Assembly: GCA_002914845.1 (NCBI GenBank)
Contig: JXTC01000423.1
Coordinates: 3,438 to 67,437, forward strand
Direction of reading: 5' to 3'
DNA: 64,000 nucleotides
Source of the DNA: Trema orientale
Lineage: Eukaryota; Streptophyta; Magnoliopsida; Rosales; Cannabaceae
In this document: in pieces, positions 24,593-37,012 of the stretch
Numbering within the stretch: position 1 is the first letter of the stretch
Layout: every line of letters begins with the position of its first letter
Notes under the pieces: generated by a model
The model's database searches: none
Seen by the model: the letters and a program-made list of their open reading frames with translations, nothing else
Told to the model about the DNA's origin: nothing
Program-made: the position numbers and the translations under genes

Positions 24593-24936
24593 CATCAAAA
24601 AAGTATGCGACTCTGGTCCATTTAATTATAAATACAGTTATACCCTTACCCAAAAGACGCGCACTGGGGATAAATTTGGTAAAAGATGATGAAGAAAAAA
24701 AATAAAAAAACCGTGGACGAGATAATTAAAGAGTGCCCAAACGGGTCGTTATCATATGCTTCCAATTCCACAATCACAAACCCACGTCGCCTAGAAGGGA
24801 GGGCATTTACAGACCCAACACCCAATAGGAACTCACCAACTCATGTAACCAAACTGAGCCCAACCCCACCCGATAACTCTTAAAAAGCAGATAACTCTAT
24901 TTATTCCACCATACCCAATCTCCGTCAAGCTTTTAA

Positions 24937-24945
24937 TTAGGGTTT
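24937..24945 (-). promoter_or_regulatory. Telo-box-like motif upstream of the C2H2 gene
   Basis: TTAGGGTTT (AAACCCTAA on the other strand) lies 110 bases before the start codon. Telo-boxes are common near the transcription start of plant genes for translation and growth. Function here is inferred from sequence and position only. Confidence 0.4.
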
Positions 24946-25054
24946 TCAGTCCCCCCCGGTCTTCCCTTCCCTCTGGGTTTTCTTCCTCCCTCCAATCCCA
25001 GCCCTCCGATCAAAAGAACCCATCTCGAAGATCCCTGATCGGGTTCCGCCAGCC

Positions 25055-25369
25055 ATGACAGGCAAGGCCAAGCCCAAGAAGCACACGGCGAAGGAGATCG
25101 CGGCCAAGATCGACGCCGCCACCACCAACCGGGGCGGAGGCAAGGCCGGCCAGGCCGACCGCTCCGGCATCGAGAAGGGCGGCCACGCCAAGTTCGAGTG
25201 CCCCCACTGCAAGACGACCGCGCCGGATTTGAAATCGATGCAGATTCACCACGACGCCCGCCACCCGAAGATCCCGTTCGAGGAGTCGAAGCTGGTGAAT
25301 CTCCACGCCACCGTCGCCGTCGAGAGTTCCAAGGCCCGCCCCGGCGTCCGTGGCAGCCACAAGAAGTGA
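25055..25369 (+). CDS. Small single-finger C2H2 zinc finger protein
   Basis: A 104-residue intronless protein. The N-terminus is basic (MTGKAKPKKHTAKEIAAK) and the middle Gly/Ala-rich. One zinc finger follows at residues 49-70, CPHC-x12-HHDARH, which fits C-x2-C-x12-H-x4-H. The tail has KIPFEESKLVNLHAT and ends in basic residues. Plants have a conserved family of such small basic proteins of unknown function, sometimes listed with At2g23090-like zinc finger proteins; I have not assigned a function. The reading frame is much richer in G and C than its flanks, as expected for a coding exon. The start follows a pyrimidine-rich leader. Confidence 0.85.
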   Translation: MTGKAKPKKHTAKEIAAKIDAATTNRGGGKAGQADRSGIEKGGHAKFECPHCKTTAPDLKSMQIHHDARHPKIPFEESKLVNLHATVAVESSKARPGVRGSHKK

Positions 25370-27367
25370 TTGATTTTGATCGTGTGGGGGTTGGTCTCGT
25401 CTCTGACCAATGTTATTATATGTGGGGTTTCGTTGTTTGGGCTATTGGGTAACGGTATGGTATCGTCTGGAATATGGTTCTCTCAGTCTCTTTGTTGTTT
25501 CTTGGTGTCTGTTTTAGCTGGTAAGAAAGTGGGGTTTGGTTAAATCTTTCCCTCCTTTTTGGAATTTATATGGTCAATCTATATTAGCCATTAGAAGATG
25601 ACGACGACGATGAGATGATGTGACGACTGTGGCTTATCTTATGAATATGAAGTGTTATATTGGAATAATATGACCTTTATGATTCTAGTTCCCTTTTTTT
25701 CTTGGGTCTATATTATTATTTATTTCTCAATGCTGATGGTAGGGATTAATGGGGTTTGAATTGTTGGTTACCCTGAATATGATTATGTTGTTGGTGTTGA
25801 GAATTGGTCACCTTAATCCTCTGTTTACATGTTTTTGTTTTTTTGATGTGCCTCAATTGATTTGAGAATTTGATTTTAGATTGGCCGTGTTGATGCTTAG
25901 TCCGTGTTTAGGGCTTAGTTAGTTTGGTTGTTGTTAAAAGCACTTATTATTAATGCGTGATCACGGTTGTAAGATTTTGGATACGGAGAATGTGCATAAT
26001 GTGACACTTTGCTTTTCAGTTTCCTTCATCTCTTATGGATATGAAATTTGTAGCAAGTAGATGCATGAAATGCTAACTATCCGAGTGTATTTGTTGAGTC
26101 GGCGGTAACACTCAGTTCTGTTTATTCAAAGGTCATTTGCAGTTTTTTTTTTTTGGGTGCTTGAAAAGGTGTATTTGAAGGGATCCATAAAAATGAAATA
26201 ATAATGGAATAATGAGCTATTGATCCTAAACTATAGGAAAAGTCTCTTGAATAGTTGAATTTTGTCATTTTAGTCCATTAAAATATTATAAGTTTTCCTC
26301 ATCGGTATTTTTTGCAAGTTTTCCTTTAAATTACTCACACGCTTCTTATGTTCTATTTATATCTTAATTCAAACCCCTGAGAGTTTCTGCTCGCCTCTTT
26401 GTATTCATCATCTGCATCAAGAAATCGTTTAGTTCATGGTCGTCCATAAGAACATCTTGTAGAAGGCTACGGTGCAATACCTCCTTGTTCTGTCAAAAAA
26501 AAAAAATCATAATTTCTATGATTTTGCAGCGGGTTTGCACATTTTTAGAGTTTATTAACCTACCATGCAGGGGCACTTGCATGTCATGTGCTCTTTCCAT
26601 TAAAACTTTAATGGAACATAGCGAAAAATACTACTTACAACACTTTTAACTAAAATGACAAATTTTATAATCTAATGACCAAAATGAGATTTCTTTTCAA
26701 TACTTTAGGGACAACTAGAGTCATTAAGCCAATATTTTTAAATTCATGAATTGAAAACCTGGACCGAATTCTCTCATAGTTGATTTGATTATAGTTTCTT
26801 TCTATTAATGAAGTTGGAAATTTCATATTATGTCTTGGTTGTTTGAAAGATAATTATCAACTTGAGACTTGCATTTCTGAGAGTAACAAGGCTTCCCCCT
26901 ACTTCAAGTGAAAGCGTGATCGAGACTTGAGAATTTCCATGACAAATCTGCTGCACTTGCTTATTCAATGGCATACAAATTTACCAGCACCTTGTAATTT
27001 TAGTAATCTGAAACGGTATCCTGGTCCATACCAATGCAAAGAAGTCAAATAATACATGATTACTCGAATTCCGGACAGCATTAGGTTTATAGAAAGCACA
27101 AAATATTTATATTTGTATTGATAATATTGAAAACTGTGAAGAAAATTAGATACACGTAATGGTATCCAATTTGTATACAATTTCATATTATGTTTCTATG
27201 TAACTAAGGAATAACTATCACCGCATATGAACTATAAGAAACTGAAACCAACCTTAACATCCTTCCCAAAAAAAAATAAAAATGAAGAGAAACGAAGCTT
27301 AATGTAAAAGCTTAAAAAAGGGCAAGTCCAGTCTGCCTCTTTAAACTGCTAGGACCTTAGAGAGAAA
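25370..27367. other. Intergenic region between convergent genes
   Basis: The 3' UTR of the C2H2 gene is followed by DNA without a supportable gene. A probable inverted-repeat element occupies about 26211-26727. The final 150 bases are the 3' flank of the minus-strand WRKY gene. Confidence 0.6.
26211..26727. mobile_element. Probable long-TIR MITE
   Basis: The left part (AATGAGCTATTGATCCTAAA, then TTTGTCATTTTAGTCC) is matched in inverted orientation by the right part, whose reverse complement reads AATGACTCTAGTTGTCCCTA and then TTTGTCATTTTAGTTA. The arms are about 110 bp and diverged. No target-site duplication was resolved. Confidence 0.5.
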
Positions 27368-30300
27368 CTAAGATGGAAAACTTCCCATTATCCGGTTGTA
27401 TACTGATGAAGATGATAATGATGACAACGATGGTGCATTTGCATTGTCAGCAAGGGGCAGGCAAGCATCATAAACAATTTCATCATTTTGCTCTTGTTTA
27501 GGCCGGAGGAACCTTGTGTCATTTTCCTGCAGCTGCTGCCCTGATAGTAAGGGCGGAACTGGAGCAACTGATTTCCCACTGTTGAAGTCAAAACCAACCA
27601 GACTCCCAGAAGGGGCAAGATTCATTGGCAATGACATTGGAAAGTCTGGTACAAAAGATGCTACAGAAGCACCTTGTTGAGTTGCAATGCGGTTAGGATT
27701 TAGTCCAAAAGAAGTGTAAGGAATGGGATGTTGTAGAGGAGGAAATTTCATTTGGTAAAAGGAGGAAGCTCCAAACCTAACGTCATTACTAAAATTCCCA
27801 GCAAAACTAGGCCTCAAATACTCGTTGAATTCAGGTTTTCTGTCAAAATGAGGGGCAAAATCTTGTATATGTGTTTCAGGTTTTGGAATGTTCGTATTTC
27901 TAGGTAATGTCAGGGCTGGCTGAGCATTATTAGCAGCTGGAGGTACATTAGCACCACTTGAGTTCATATGATTACCATTTCTGGCTGCAGGCACTTCATG
28001 GTTGTGTTTTCCCTCATACGTTGTAATTACACATTTCAGATTGTGGGAGGCCCTCTCCACATGCTTCCTTACTGAACATCCAGCACTAGTGCATTTGTAG
28101 TAGCTCCTGTAGGGGAAAATGAAATAAAATTTTTAGGGCACACTTATGAATGTAATTGAAACACAAACCCCTATATCTTTGCCACTACGTAGTAGTAAAC
28201 CAGTTGAGAAAAGAAATCTATATAATGAAAATGAGGATTAAGGACCATCCTTCCTCATGGGTCCTATCAGTGTAAAATTAAGTTGGGTCCAGAGATTCCT
28301 AACCACCATTTCTTCTTTTTTGACTCAAATCACCATCCCAACATGGGGAGGAATAGTACTACGAATAGAAGAAAAAAAAAAGAAAGTAGTCACGAACAAC
28401 TCAACAAAACCTGTCGACAAGCAGTCCCAACCACTCTAGACACACAAACAACATACAAAAAATATATAGATGGGCAAAGAGGACTTCAACTATGTTACCT
28501 AGGGTTTGGATTTCCCTTGACAACCTTCTGACCATATTTCCGCCAGCGATAGCCATCATCAAGTATGTCCACTTCACTTTCGATTTGGACAACTACTCTC
28601 GGTTCACGAACAGCCCTGGAGGTCAAATTTGTTTCAATTAAGCAGCTTTCTTTCTTCCTGCGAGGGGAAAGCCAATGCAGAAGATAATTATGTCGCTCTA
28701 TCATGGTGGCCTGAAATTAAACACTGCTAAATACAAGTAATACCTTCTTTTTGCCTCAGAATCTTCATCATCTGCATCACCTCCAAGTGATATGCTTCCT
28801 TGGGTGGCACCATCTTCATCATCCTCATGACTAGCAACTGTAGACGAAAGCTCTGGAGTATCTGCTGATTCAATAGTGCCAATGGATTTTCCATGGATAG
28901 TTGATAATGGATCGGAAAGTTCAGTTACAACAGATGTTGATGATGTTATCTCCATACCATCAGTCCTTCCATCTGAACCAAGTTTAATGTCCGTTGAACC
29001 CGACTGAATATTTGTCCAAGCCGATCCACCTTCAACTTTAAGACAAGTTCCACTTCCTTCACTTACCTCTGACATCTCATCAAATGAGAATGCTGATCCA
29101 GGTGTAGCTCGACGGTTAGGTTGAGGTTTTGCATGATTATGAGCACCCTTGTAGATGATTTCTGTTATCTGACCATCGTGGGATCGTTCCACCTTTTTCT
29201 TCACCTGACAATTTGGATGGGTGCATTTATAGTAGCTCCTTGGGTATTCACTACCTTTAACCTGTTTCTGTCCATACTTTCTCCAATTGTATCCATCTTC
29301 TGAAGTCCTCACCATTCCCGCTGATGGGTAAGACCCACTCTGGTTTCCTTCTGATAGATCATTTGTTGCATTGCACTCTCCATGAACAGATTTTCTGGAA
29401 AGAGAAGTTTGATCACTAGTCACATCTGGAGACATTTTCTTGTCGACACATTTGGCATCAATCATCATGCTGTTCAAGATTTTCACACCATTAGATGAAT
29501 CCACACAGTATTTTGTGGTTGCTTCTCCTGGAAACTCCGCTGGGAATTCAAAATCCATGGATGATTGCTCCAAGACAATAGCTTGACCTTGAGTATCAGT
29601 TTGCTGAGACATCCCATTGGGAAAAAGCAAATGAGTTCATTCATCAGTGACACACCACATGTAAATATTAAAGACTGGAATTTAGGTTTGCTAGGGAACA
29701 CTATTGGCACATATGGCCCCGCAAAAGATAGAGCTCAGAGGCACTGTGGAGAGCGTCTCCGCAGTTGCAGGACATAACACACCAGTAGTCCTCTTTCCAT
29801 AACACCTTTCAACAACATGAAAACAACAAAGTCTACAAATAATGCCAACCACTCTTGTATTCTCCATAATCACTGTCTTCTGCTGTCAGACAGAAATATT
29901 ACAGTCGACTCAATTTTTTCTTCTGACACCAAGCATCCCTCTTATAACCACAAAACATTACAATGCATGCCTAGTGCACGATCACGATTATGTCTGTGAA
30001 TAAGCAGCCAGTATAAAAAACATCAAGGCTTGTCACATCGTAATCTATGAGCTGTACCACTTTATGCATCACATTCTAATTCAAATAATTAAACATCAAT
30101 TAATAAGGCATTAACGAATAGAAGTTCTTTCACAAGTTTCAAGACAAGCTAAATTTGCTACAGCATAACACCTAAAAGCCGGAAACCTGGTCAGTGGAAT
30201 ATTTGCTAAGGGTCAAGCACATAATTACTTGAGAAAATTTAGATCATAAAAATGGAATACAAATCTGAATTCAACCAACTAGGCTAGTAACGAACAAGCA

Positions 30301-31639
30301 AAGCAACCATGCACTGCATATGCAGAGAGCAAAGCACACGACTTTTGACATGCCATGTAATGTACTAGCATGCTATTCTGTGAAAAGATTTGAGTTGTTG
30401 TCACCTGATTTCCAAAAGTAGAAAAGCCTGGCAGAGACCTAAAATCCCCATAAGGTTTAAATCTGAAGGATTCAGCACCGCCACCATTATCTCCACCTTC
30501 ACGAGTAGCTGAATTCAGAATTGAACTTTCGTGATGGAAAGAAGGCAACGGAAATGTTCCAGTGGTGGGAGATGGCAATGCCTGAAAGATGATATACGTA
30601 GTAAATATATGTCAAACAGCAATAAATTGAATGTTGTAACCATATTAAGCCTGCAGTAAAGTTTCTTCAAAGTCACCACAACTATAGGTTTCTTTTCTCC
30701 ATCCGTGTGACTAACTAAGGAAAGTATTTCGTTTGTCTTTACTTCTATCAGTCATCTTTCAGTTAACACCACTTAACACATAGGCTGTGTCACATAATGA
30801 CAAGCATCTACACATACAGCTGACAAATTTTCCATTTGCGTAATAAGATAGACAGGCCTAATAAGCTCCTAAAGACATTTTTTTAAGGGAAAAAAATAAT
30901 GTATTAGTGACATAATTTAAAAGAAACATATACATATGAACTAATAGACACCTTAGTGACATAATTTAAAAGAAACATATAAATATGAACTAATAGACAC
31001 CATCGTTTACATATTGTGCATGTTTTAGTAAAAGGGTCGATCCAAAATCTTCATCCTTTTCGGGTTTGGAACAGGAATTAAAATGATATCGAAAATGGAA
31101 CCAAAAAAAAAAAAAATCCAAAACATACAGGCAAATCGGAAATTTAGTACAGTCGGTCGCTGATAACCAAATGCATAATCAAATTCCTCAAGGGGAAAAT
31201 AAAAACCCAGTTACGAATTTGCATCAGGAGCTTCAGAAAAATAAATTCGTATTAAAATAATAAAATTTCAGAAAACCCATGTCTAAAATCTGAAATAAAA
31301 TAGTAGAAAATGGTCGAGAACTACCTGAGAATTGGGGAGCATAATGGGGGAGTCGAGCAAAGCGGTGGGGCTAATACCAGGAGGAATAGTAAGGCACGGC
31401 GAGCGAGCCGCCGGAGAAGCCAAGGGGCTGGTGGTCCGAAACCGCGCCGTGTTGATCTTCACAGCGTTGAACCCAAACTTGGCGGCCCTCCTCTCCGCAA
31501 TGCTTGTCCCACCGCCCTTAACGGCCGCCATTAAACCCATCCCCTCCTCGTCCTCCTCCTTCTCCGAGGCCGGAATTAGAGTTTTCCGATCGTCGGAGCT
31601 AGAGGGTGCGATGACCCCTTTTGGTTCTCCTTCTCCCAT
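27368..31639 (-). CDS. WRKY2: Group I WRKY transcription factor, WRKY2/SUSIBA2-like
   Basis: A nuclear DNA-binding protein that recognises W-boxes. Five exons were read on the minus strand: 31639-31325, 30581-30405, 29603-28744, 28657-28499 and 28106-27368, giving 749 residues. The N-terminal WRKY domain has WRKYGQK at 271-277 and zinc ligands Cys291, Cys296, His319 and His321. The C-terminal domain has WRKYGQK at 489-495 with Cys509, Cys514, His538 and His540, and is interrupted by the usual R-type intron after NPNPR. The N-terminus carries Ser-Pro sites ([24 protein letters not shown]), the likely MAP-kinase target cluster of this group. The C-terminus, [11 protein letters not shown], resembles that of WRKY2. 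The start is the ATG at 31639; the frame open further upstream begins only with TTG. The exact paralogue name is less certain than the group. Confidence 0.92.
30905..31002. repeat. 49-bp tandem duplication in WRKY intron 1
   Basis: The unit starting TAGTGACATAATTTAAAAGA is present twice with one difference. It lies in the large first intron, away from the splice sites. Confidence 0.85.
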
Positions 31640-34600
31640 AATGTTAAAGTAACACGACTGTGACTTTAACGGCAAGGTGGGTACTCCGATTTCGGCATTT
31701 CCATGAAGATTATCGGGAATTCGAAGCTCAGTCTCAGCTCCACCTTTTCATGGAGCCGAAGCTTCGATTGAATCAAAAGAAGAAGAACAAGAAAGAGAAT
31801 AACAGAGAGAGAGAGGGAGAGAGCTGGACAGGCAAGAGTGTTTGCTTTTTGGTCTCTCTTCTCTTTTGGTCCTTAAATCTTTGTTATTTTAATTTTCCCA
31901 AAAAATTATTAATCATTATTTTAAATTTTTTTTTCTTAATAAAGTTCTCACAAACAATGACGTGGGACCTTTTTTTTGGGGTTTAAAAAAATTATTGTTA
32001 TTAGTAAAAATGGTGAATTGGGAATATTGGAGATTAATTTTAAGTGGGAAAATTAAATTCCAATCCTAGTTGATGTTCAACGACACGTAATTAATAATTT
32101 GAAAGTATCTAGTTAGTTTTTATTATTTTTTGTTTGAATTTATGTGATGTATGCTTCATTAATTGAACCCATGTGGATGCCAAAATCGAAATTTTGATAT
32201 ATTTAGGTTGGTTAGTAGTAGGGCAAGAATTCAAAACTCAGTCTAAGTTTAATGTCTTAATTTATATTCAACTAATAAATGAATGTCATATTAAAAATTT
32301 GCGTGTAAATGACAACTACTAATTATTAAAGTAATAGACTTATTATAAATTTATTAGTTAGACATTAATTACACTAAAATTTGAAGTTGGTTCGAGTTAA
32401 GAGGAGATTAAAAGTTACCTAATTTCTTCGTTTTATTAACCTGTTTAAATGCTTTTCATGACAATTATGTCTTTTCACACTTATCTTATTTATTTTTTTA
32501 TTTAATAACTAACGAAAAGATGGATTTTATGTTTTTAAGGGGATTGAAATTACGGAAATTTAATATTTTGTAAGCTGAATGTATGGTTTAAAAAAAAAAA
32601 CATGGCGAGACGCAAGTGGAGCATCCGGAACAAAATGGACACGTGCTTAATATGGCTCACATGTTCTAATTTATGGTTTAGTAAGTTGCAACCAAATACG
32701 GATTTTGTTACATAAAAGAGATCAAAATCTAGGATGAGATGTGAGAGAGAGCGCTTAGTTCGGATCCTTTTGTTATTGAAGTTATAGATTCCAACTACTT
32801 AAAGATATAACTCTCTTTGTTTGTGATCGTGGAGGCTTAAGCACTTTTGTAGTCAGTCACACCCCTTTCATAGAACTAGAAACTAAAAACTAGAAGAATT
32901 AATCGATTGTACAACTACACATAAATAATTATATGATTTGATATAGTTCTTTTCAAGTAAAAGACAGTCATAACTCATAAGATAAGCAATCGTTGATGAT
33001 GCAATTTTGCCATTTATATAATAAGTAATAATTCAGATTTGTTCTATGTACTATTTTTTTTCCCCTTCCATTATAGTATTGTTGGCAGCCTTTTGTCAAT
33101 GATCTATCCATTTTATTTTATAGTTGTTCGGGTTAGAATTTGTACTCTGGATTAATTAGTATGACTTGTATTTAATTACAACAAAGTAAAGGATAATTGA
33201 ATTAGAACATTAGAATGCACAGCAGAAAGAGTTATCACAATACTTCCATGTGTCGAGAAAGGATAGGCAGTCGCAATAAGAACAACTCTTCCTACGTATC
33301 TCGACAAGATTGGCGGTTATAAAGATGACTCACTTAGTATGCATAGGAATAAGCAGGAATAAAATAATATTAAGAGTTGACGGAGGCAAATAAACCGACC
33401 ATAGTGTCAACTAGAAGTTAGCAACAGAAATAAAGTGCAAAAAAATAAATAGTTAGAAACTGACGAAGGCGATACCGTCTATATGCCAGTTTTAGTTAAT
33501 TAGAGGGCTAAAATTACGAGGCGGTAAGTCCAGTTATATCATCAAAAATAGTAAAAAATAACTAAAATTAAAATGCTAAAATTTAAATAAAGCGACATGA
33601 CCAGTTGCGTGGGAAAACAACACAGATCACTAAATAAATGCGTACAATAATTAAAAAGGGAGCAAAATAACCAATCGCACTCAACGCAGCAATACAGATT
33701 ACTTTATGGGGGAGGAGAAGCATAGTAATAGATTGCATTTAGAGCAGCAATGTGAATTACCTGCCAAGGTAGAGATACAAGACATATATATATAAAAAAT
33801 ATAGAGAGCACAACACCTCGAATTTGTGCTACAAGTTAAGCACGAGGTTATGGAGAGTAGTTCGGTGCCCAAAGATCGCTTATGCAAAATGTCATGCTAA
33901 TAATAAAATTAATACAAGTGTACTTATATATAAATGTGTGTATGTATATTTATATATGTGTGCATGTAGAAATGAAAAAAAGTAACTTGGAGACCAAATC
34001 TAGGATATGCACGTGAGAATGAGTAGTAAGACTATAAAATATACGAAATAAATAATGCAATTATAATGGTGAATACAATCATATGTGTAAGTGGACATGT
34101 GTATTCATGCTAATGAGACGAAGATGGTAACAAAAACAATGAGAATCAGTCGGTTTAAGGAGAAATGAAGGGATAAAGGTAATAGTGAGGACTATTGAAT
34201 GAGGAGAATAGTCAGGGACTAAATTTGGAGCTAACTATATAGTACATGTATGGGTGATGAAAGATTATGAGATGTAAGTTTGGTTTTAGCTAAAGACAAA
34301 GTAATGATGAAGATGACCACGGATTGAAGATAATAGCAAAATAGTAGAAAATGGTTGATGACTAAGGTGAAGGATATGTATATATGTGTATATATATATA
34401 TAGAGAGAGAGAGATTAGGTGTCACGGGTAGAAGAAAAGGAACAAGATGAGGATGGTGATAATAACAAGGAAAAAGATCGGCTACACCATGGACCAAAAG
34501 CTAGGAGGACAAAGTGATGATGAAGACAACGAGATGATGGTGCCCAGTTAATGACCAAGGTGGAGCGATTATATATATGTGTGGATGTGAATAAGGCTAC

Positions 34601-35579
34601 AGATGAAACAAAAGAACGAAGAGGAAACAGTTGATGCTTCGGATGGACTATAAAATAACGAAAGAACAAGAGAGAAAAAGAGAGAAAATGAGAGGTATTT
34701 TATTAATGATTTTGTGGCTACTTGAGTTGTTCTCCAAATTAAGACCCAACCTTCCTATTTATAGACAAGGAAGAAAAGCACTAGAATATGTTACAATGGG
34801 GTTAAGAGTAACCCTTGTTAGTTTATTGTCTCGTTATTACAAGGATGTACCAAGCCTTAATTTGTAGGAATTCCTTGCTCTCCAAGACGATGAGGTATCG
34901 GCGTATGACAAGAGGAGTCTTTTGCTTAGCCTCCAAGGACTTCATGTATGCTTGACACTTCAAGCTCTTAGGTGTCAAGCTTGTAGAGCTTAACAAGTGA
35001 GGCACAGACACATATGTGCTTCTAGAATCTTCTAGAAAGATGAGGTAATGCTCCAATATGGGGAAGACACCATTTTGCTCTTCAACCCAAGCGAGAGATC
35101 ATCTTTGTCCAAAGAAGATGACATATAGTTTTGGCGAGGGACATGTTGTAAAATCAGGTATCCAAGTTGTTGACACGTGTAAAACCTCCTCCAATAATAC
35201 TTAGCTACATAATTCTTGTAATTGCCAAGTTATAGTAGTGATTAATTTGGCCATGACTCTATTATGTCTTGATAATTATATAGTTATCTAGGACTAATTA
35301 ATGTATTAGGTTTTAATCACAAAAATTGGACTAAACCCTAAAACAATGGTTCAATCTTTAATCTAACCAATGTACTTTTTAAACTTCCAAGTTTCTATAC
35401 CTCAAATTTGACCAAAATTAATGATTAAAATTCAAGTTAGAACCTACTCCACATAACATGGACTGCATTTCAAACGAGAGTTGAGATCAATCACACGTAT
35501 TTGATCATAGCACCACTTATAATTAATTTGATTTTTTTGTTGAATAATAGTTAATGGTTGCTAATCTAATAGTTATCTT

Positions 35580-35780
35580 TTTTTAAAACCTATATGTAGG
35601 TATTTTTTTTTAAGCTGCTGGATCATTATCTAATAGTGATCCAACGGCTGTAACGAGATACATGAAAAGACGTGCATCATTATTATTATTTCTCTTATTT
35701 TTTACTATAAAAAATATGCATAATAAATTTTCATTAGCCCGAACGATATCCATGTATAGATAAAAAATACCTACTAGATT
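35580..35780 (+). repeat. Dispersed repeat, plus-strand copy of 20490-20690
   Basis: It shares the block order GGATCATTATCTAATAGTGA, AAAAGACGTGCATCATTATT, TCTCTTATTTTTTACTATAA and ATAAATTTTCATTAG with the reverse strand of the earlier copy. It has no coding potential. Confidence 0.6.
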
Positions 35781-36270
35781 GGTGCCCATAGTTAATTTGA
35801 TATTTCAAAGAGACTTTTAGGAAGAAAATGTATTTCACAGGGATGGACTAAATATTATTATTATTATTTTTTTTTCTAAAAGGAAGACTAACGAATATTA
35901 AGGTTAAATGTACTGATCATTTTTTCTCGAAATATTTGATATAGAGAAATGTTAACAATATTCCTTTTCATATTCTCTTATTTTATTTAACTTTTAGGGT
36001 TAGTTTAGTGTTGTTGTGCTTTGACCAATAAGTAACTGTGAAAAAAAAATTGATGTGTTGTTTTAACTGTTTTTAAAATCTAAAAGTAGAATCTAAAAAT
36101 AAACGGAGCCTAAACATATGGACTTCACTTTAGTGATATACAAAATTATTAATGAAGTCTATATTTAAGTATTTTATTGATATATGAATGTGTTAAATAG
36201 TAAGATAAAAGAGGGTAAAGATGAGAGACCAACTAGAAAGTTTGTAGTAGAAAACCAGAATAAAAAAAAG

Positions 36271-36613
36271 GGTGAATTACAAAAAAAATACCCTTAAGTT
36301 TGAGTATTCTACAATTTGAACTTTAAAGTTTGGATTTTGTAAAATAATATCCTAAGATTAAGAATTTTGACTTTTTGACCAATTTTAGTAACGAAAAATA
36401 ATAATATCTTCCAATAAAACTGGATTAATACTTATTATTCTTCTTAATTTTGATGATATTATTATTTTTTATCAGTTAAAGTTATTTAAAAAATTAACTT
36501 AGGTATTAATTTTCAGAAATTTTTAATCTCAGAATATTATTTTGCAGACTCCAAATTTCAGGATTTAAATTGCAGGATACCTAAACCTTAGATTATTTTT
36601 TTGTGGTTTATAC
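36271..36613. mobile_element. 370-bp MITE family, copy 2
   Basis: It aligns by eye over its whole length with the element at 15950-16319, including the left end (TACAAAAAAAATACCCTTAA), the central ATTTTAGTAACGAAAAATAA, and a right end rich in ATTATTTTGCAGACTCCAAA. Confidence 0.7.
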
Positions 36614-36624
36614 TATTACCTTTT

Positions 36625-36755
36625 ATAAGTAAAAATTATTCAAAAAATCAACTCAGGTATTAATTTTTAAAAATTTTAATCTCATAATATTATTTTATAG
36701 AGTCTAAACTTAAAACTAAAATTTAAATTGCTGAACAATCAAACTTAAGAGTAAA
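36625..36755. mobile_element. 370-bp MITE family, right-half fragment
   Basis: Directly after copy 2, a second partial copy repeats only the right half of the family (AAAAAATCAACTCAGGTATT up to CAATCAAACTTAAGAG). It could be a tandem insertion or a local duplication. Confidence 0.6.
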
Positions 36756-37012
36756 AAAGAAACAAAATTTAGAGAACTTTTCTACGAAGCTGTCGTTTGG
36801 TCAAGAAAACGACAATCGTTTGACCTCTTTACTTCGGTAACACTTGTCAACTATGCACTGTGTTCTGATACCACGTCTTGTTTTTCCCTTCCATGCACAA
36901 TGCCCAGCTGGTGCTCTCTCTCTCTCCCTCTCTCTCTTATCTGATAAAGATAAAGTCCATGGTCACGTCATTAAGCACCGACCCACCATAGCCGCCACAA
37001 CCACAAGCCCTA

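Larger units (their letters stand above)
31640..37012. other. WRKY promoter side and long intergenic region
   Basis: No gene could be supported over 5 kb. The first part is the WRKY 5' leader, with a GA-rich tract near 31797-31825. The middle (33200-35100) is of higher complexity, with TA/GT microsatellites (34375-34408) and a few short open frames without recognisable domains; it may be a decayed transposon. Then come a dispersed repeat (35580-35780), a MITE copy and a half copy (36271-36755), and finally the CT-rich leader of the seipin gene. Confidence 0.5.

Noticed and set aside
24686-24883. 65-residue frame upstream of the C2H2 gene
   Set aside because: It lies in the promoter region, lacks any recognisable motif and is low in complexity.
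31640-31675. Twelve-residue N-terminal extension of the WRKY protein
   Set aside because: The extended frame begins with TTG; the first ATG is at 31639.
34231-34867. Possible genes in the 33-35 kb stretch
   Set aside because: The frames are short, on both strands, cross microsatellites and show no domain; a decayed transposon is more likely.
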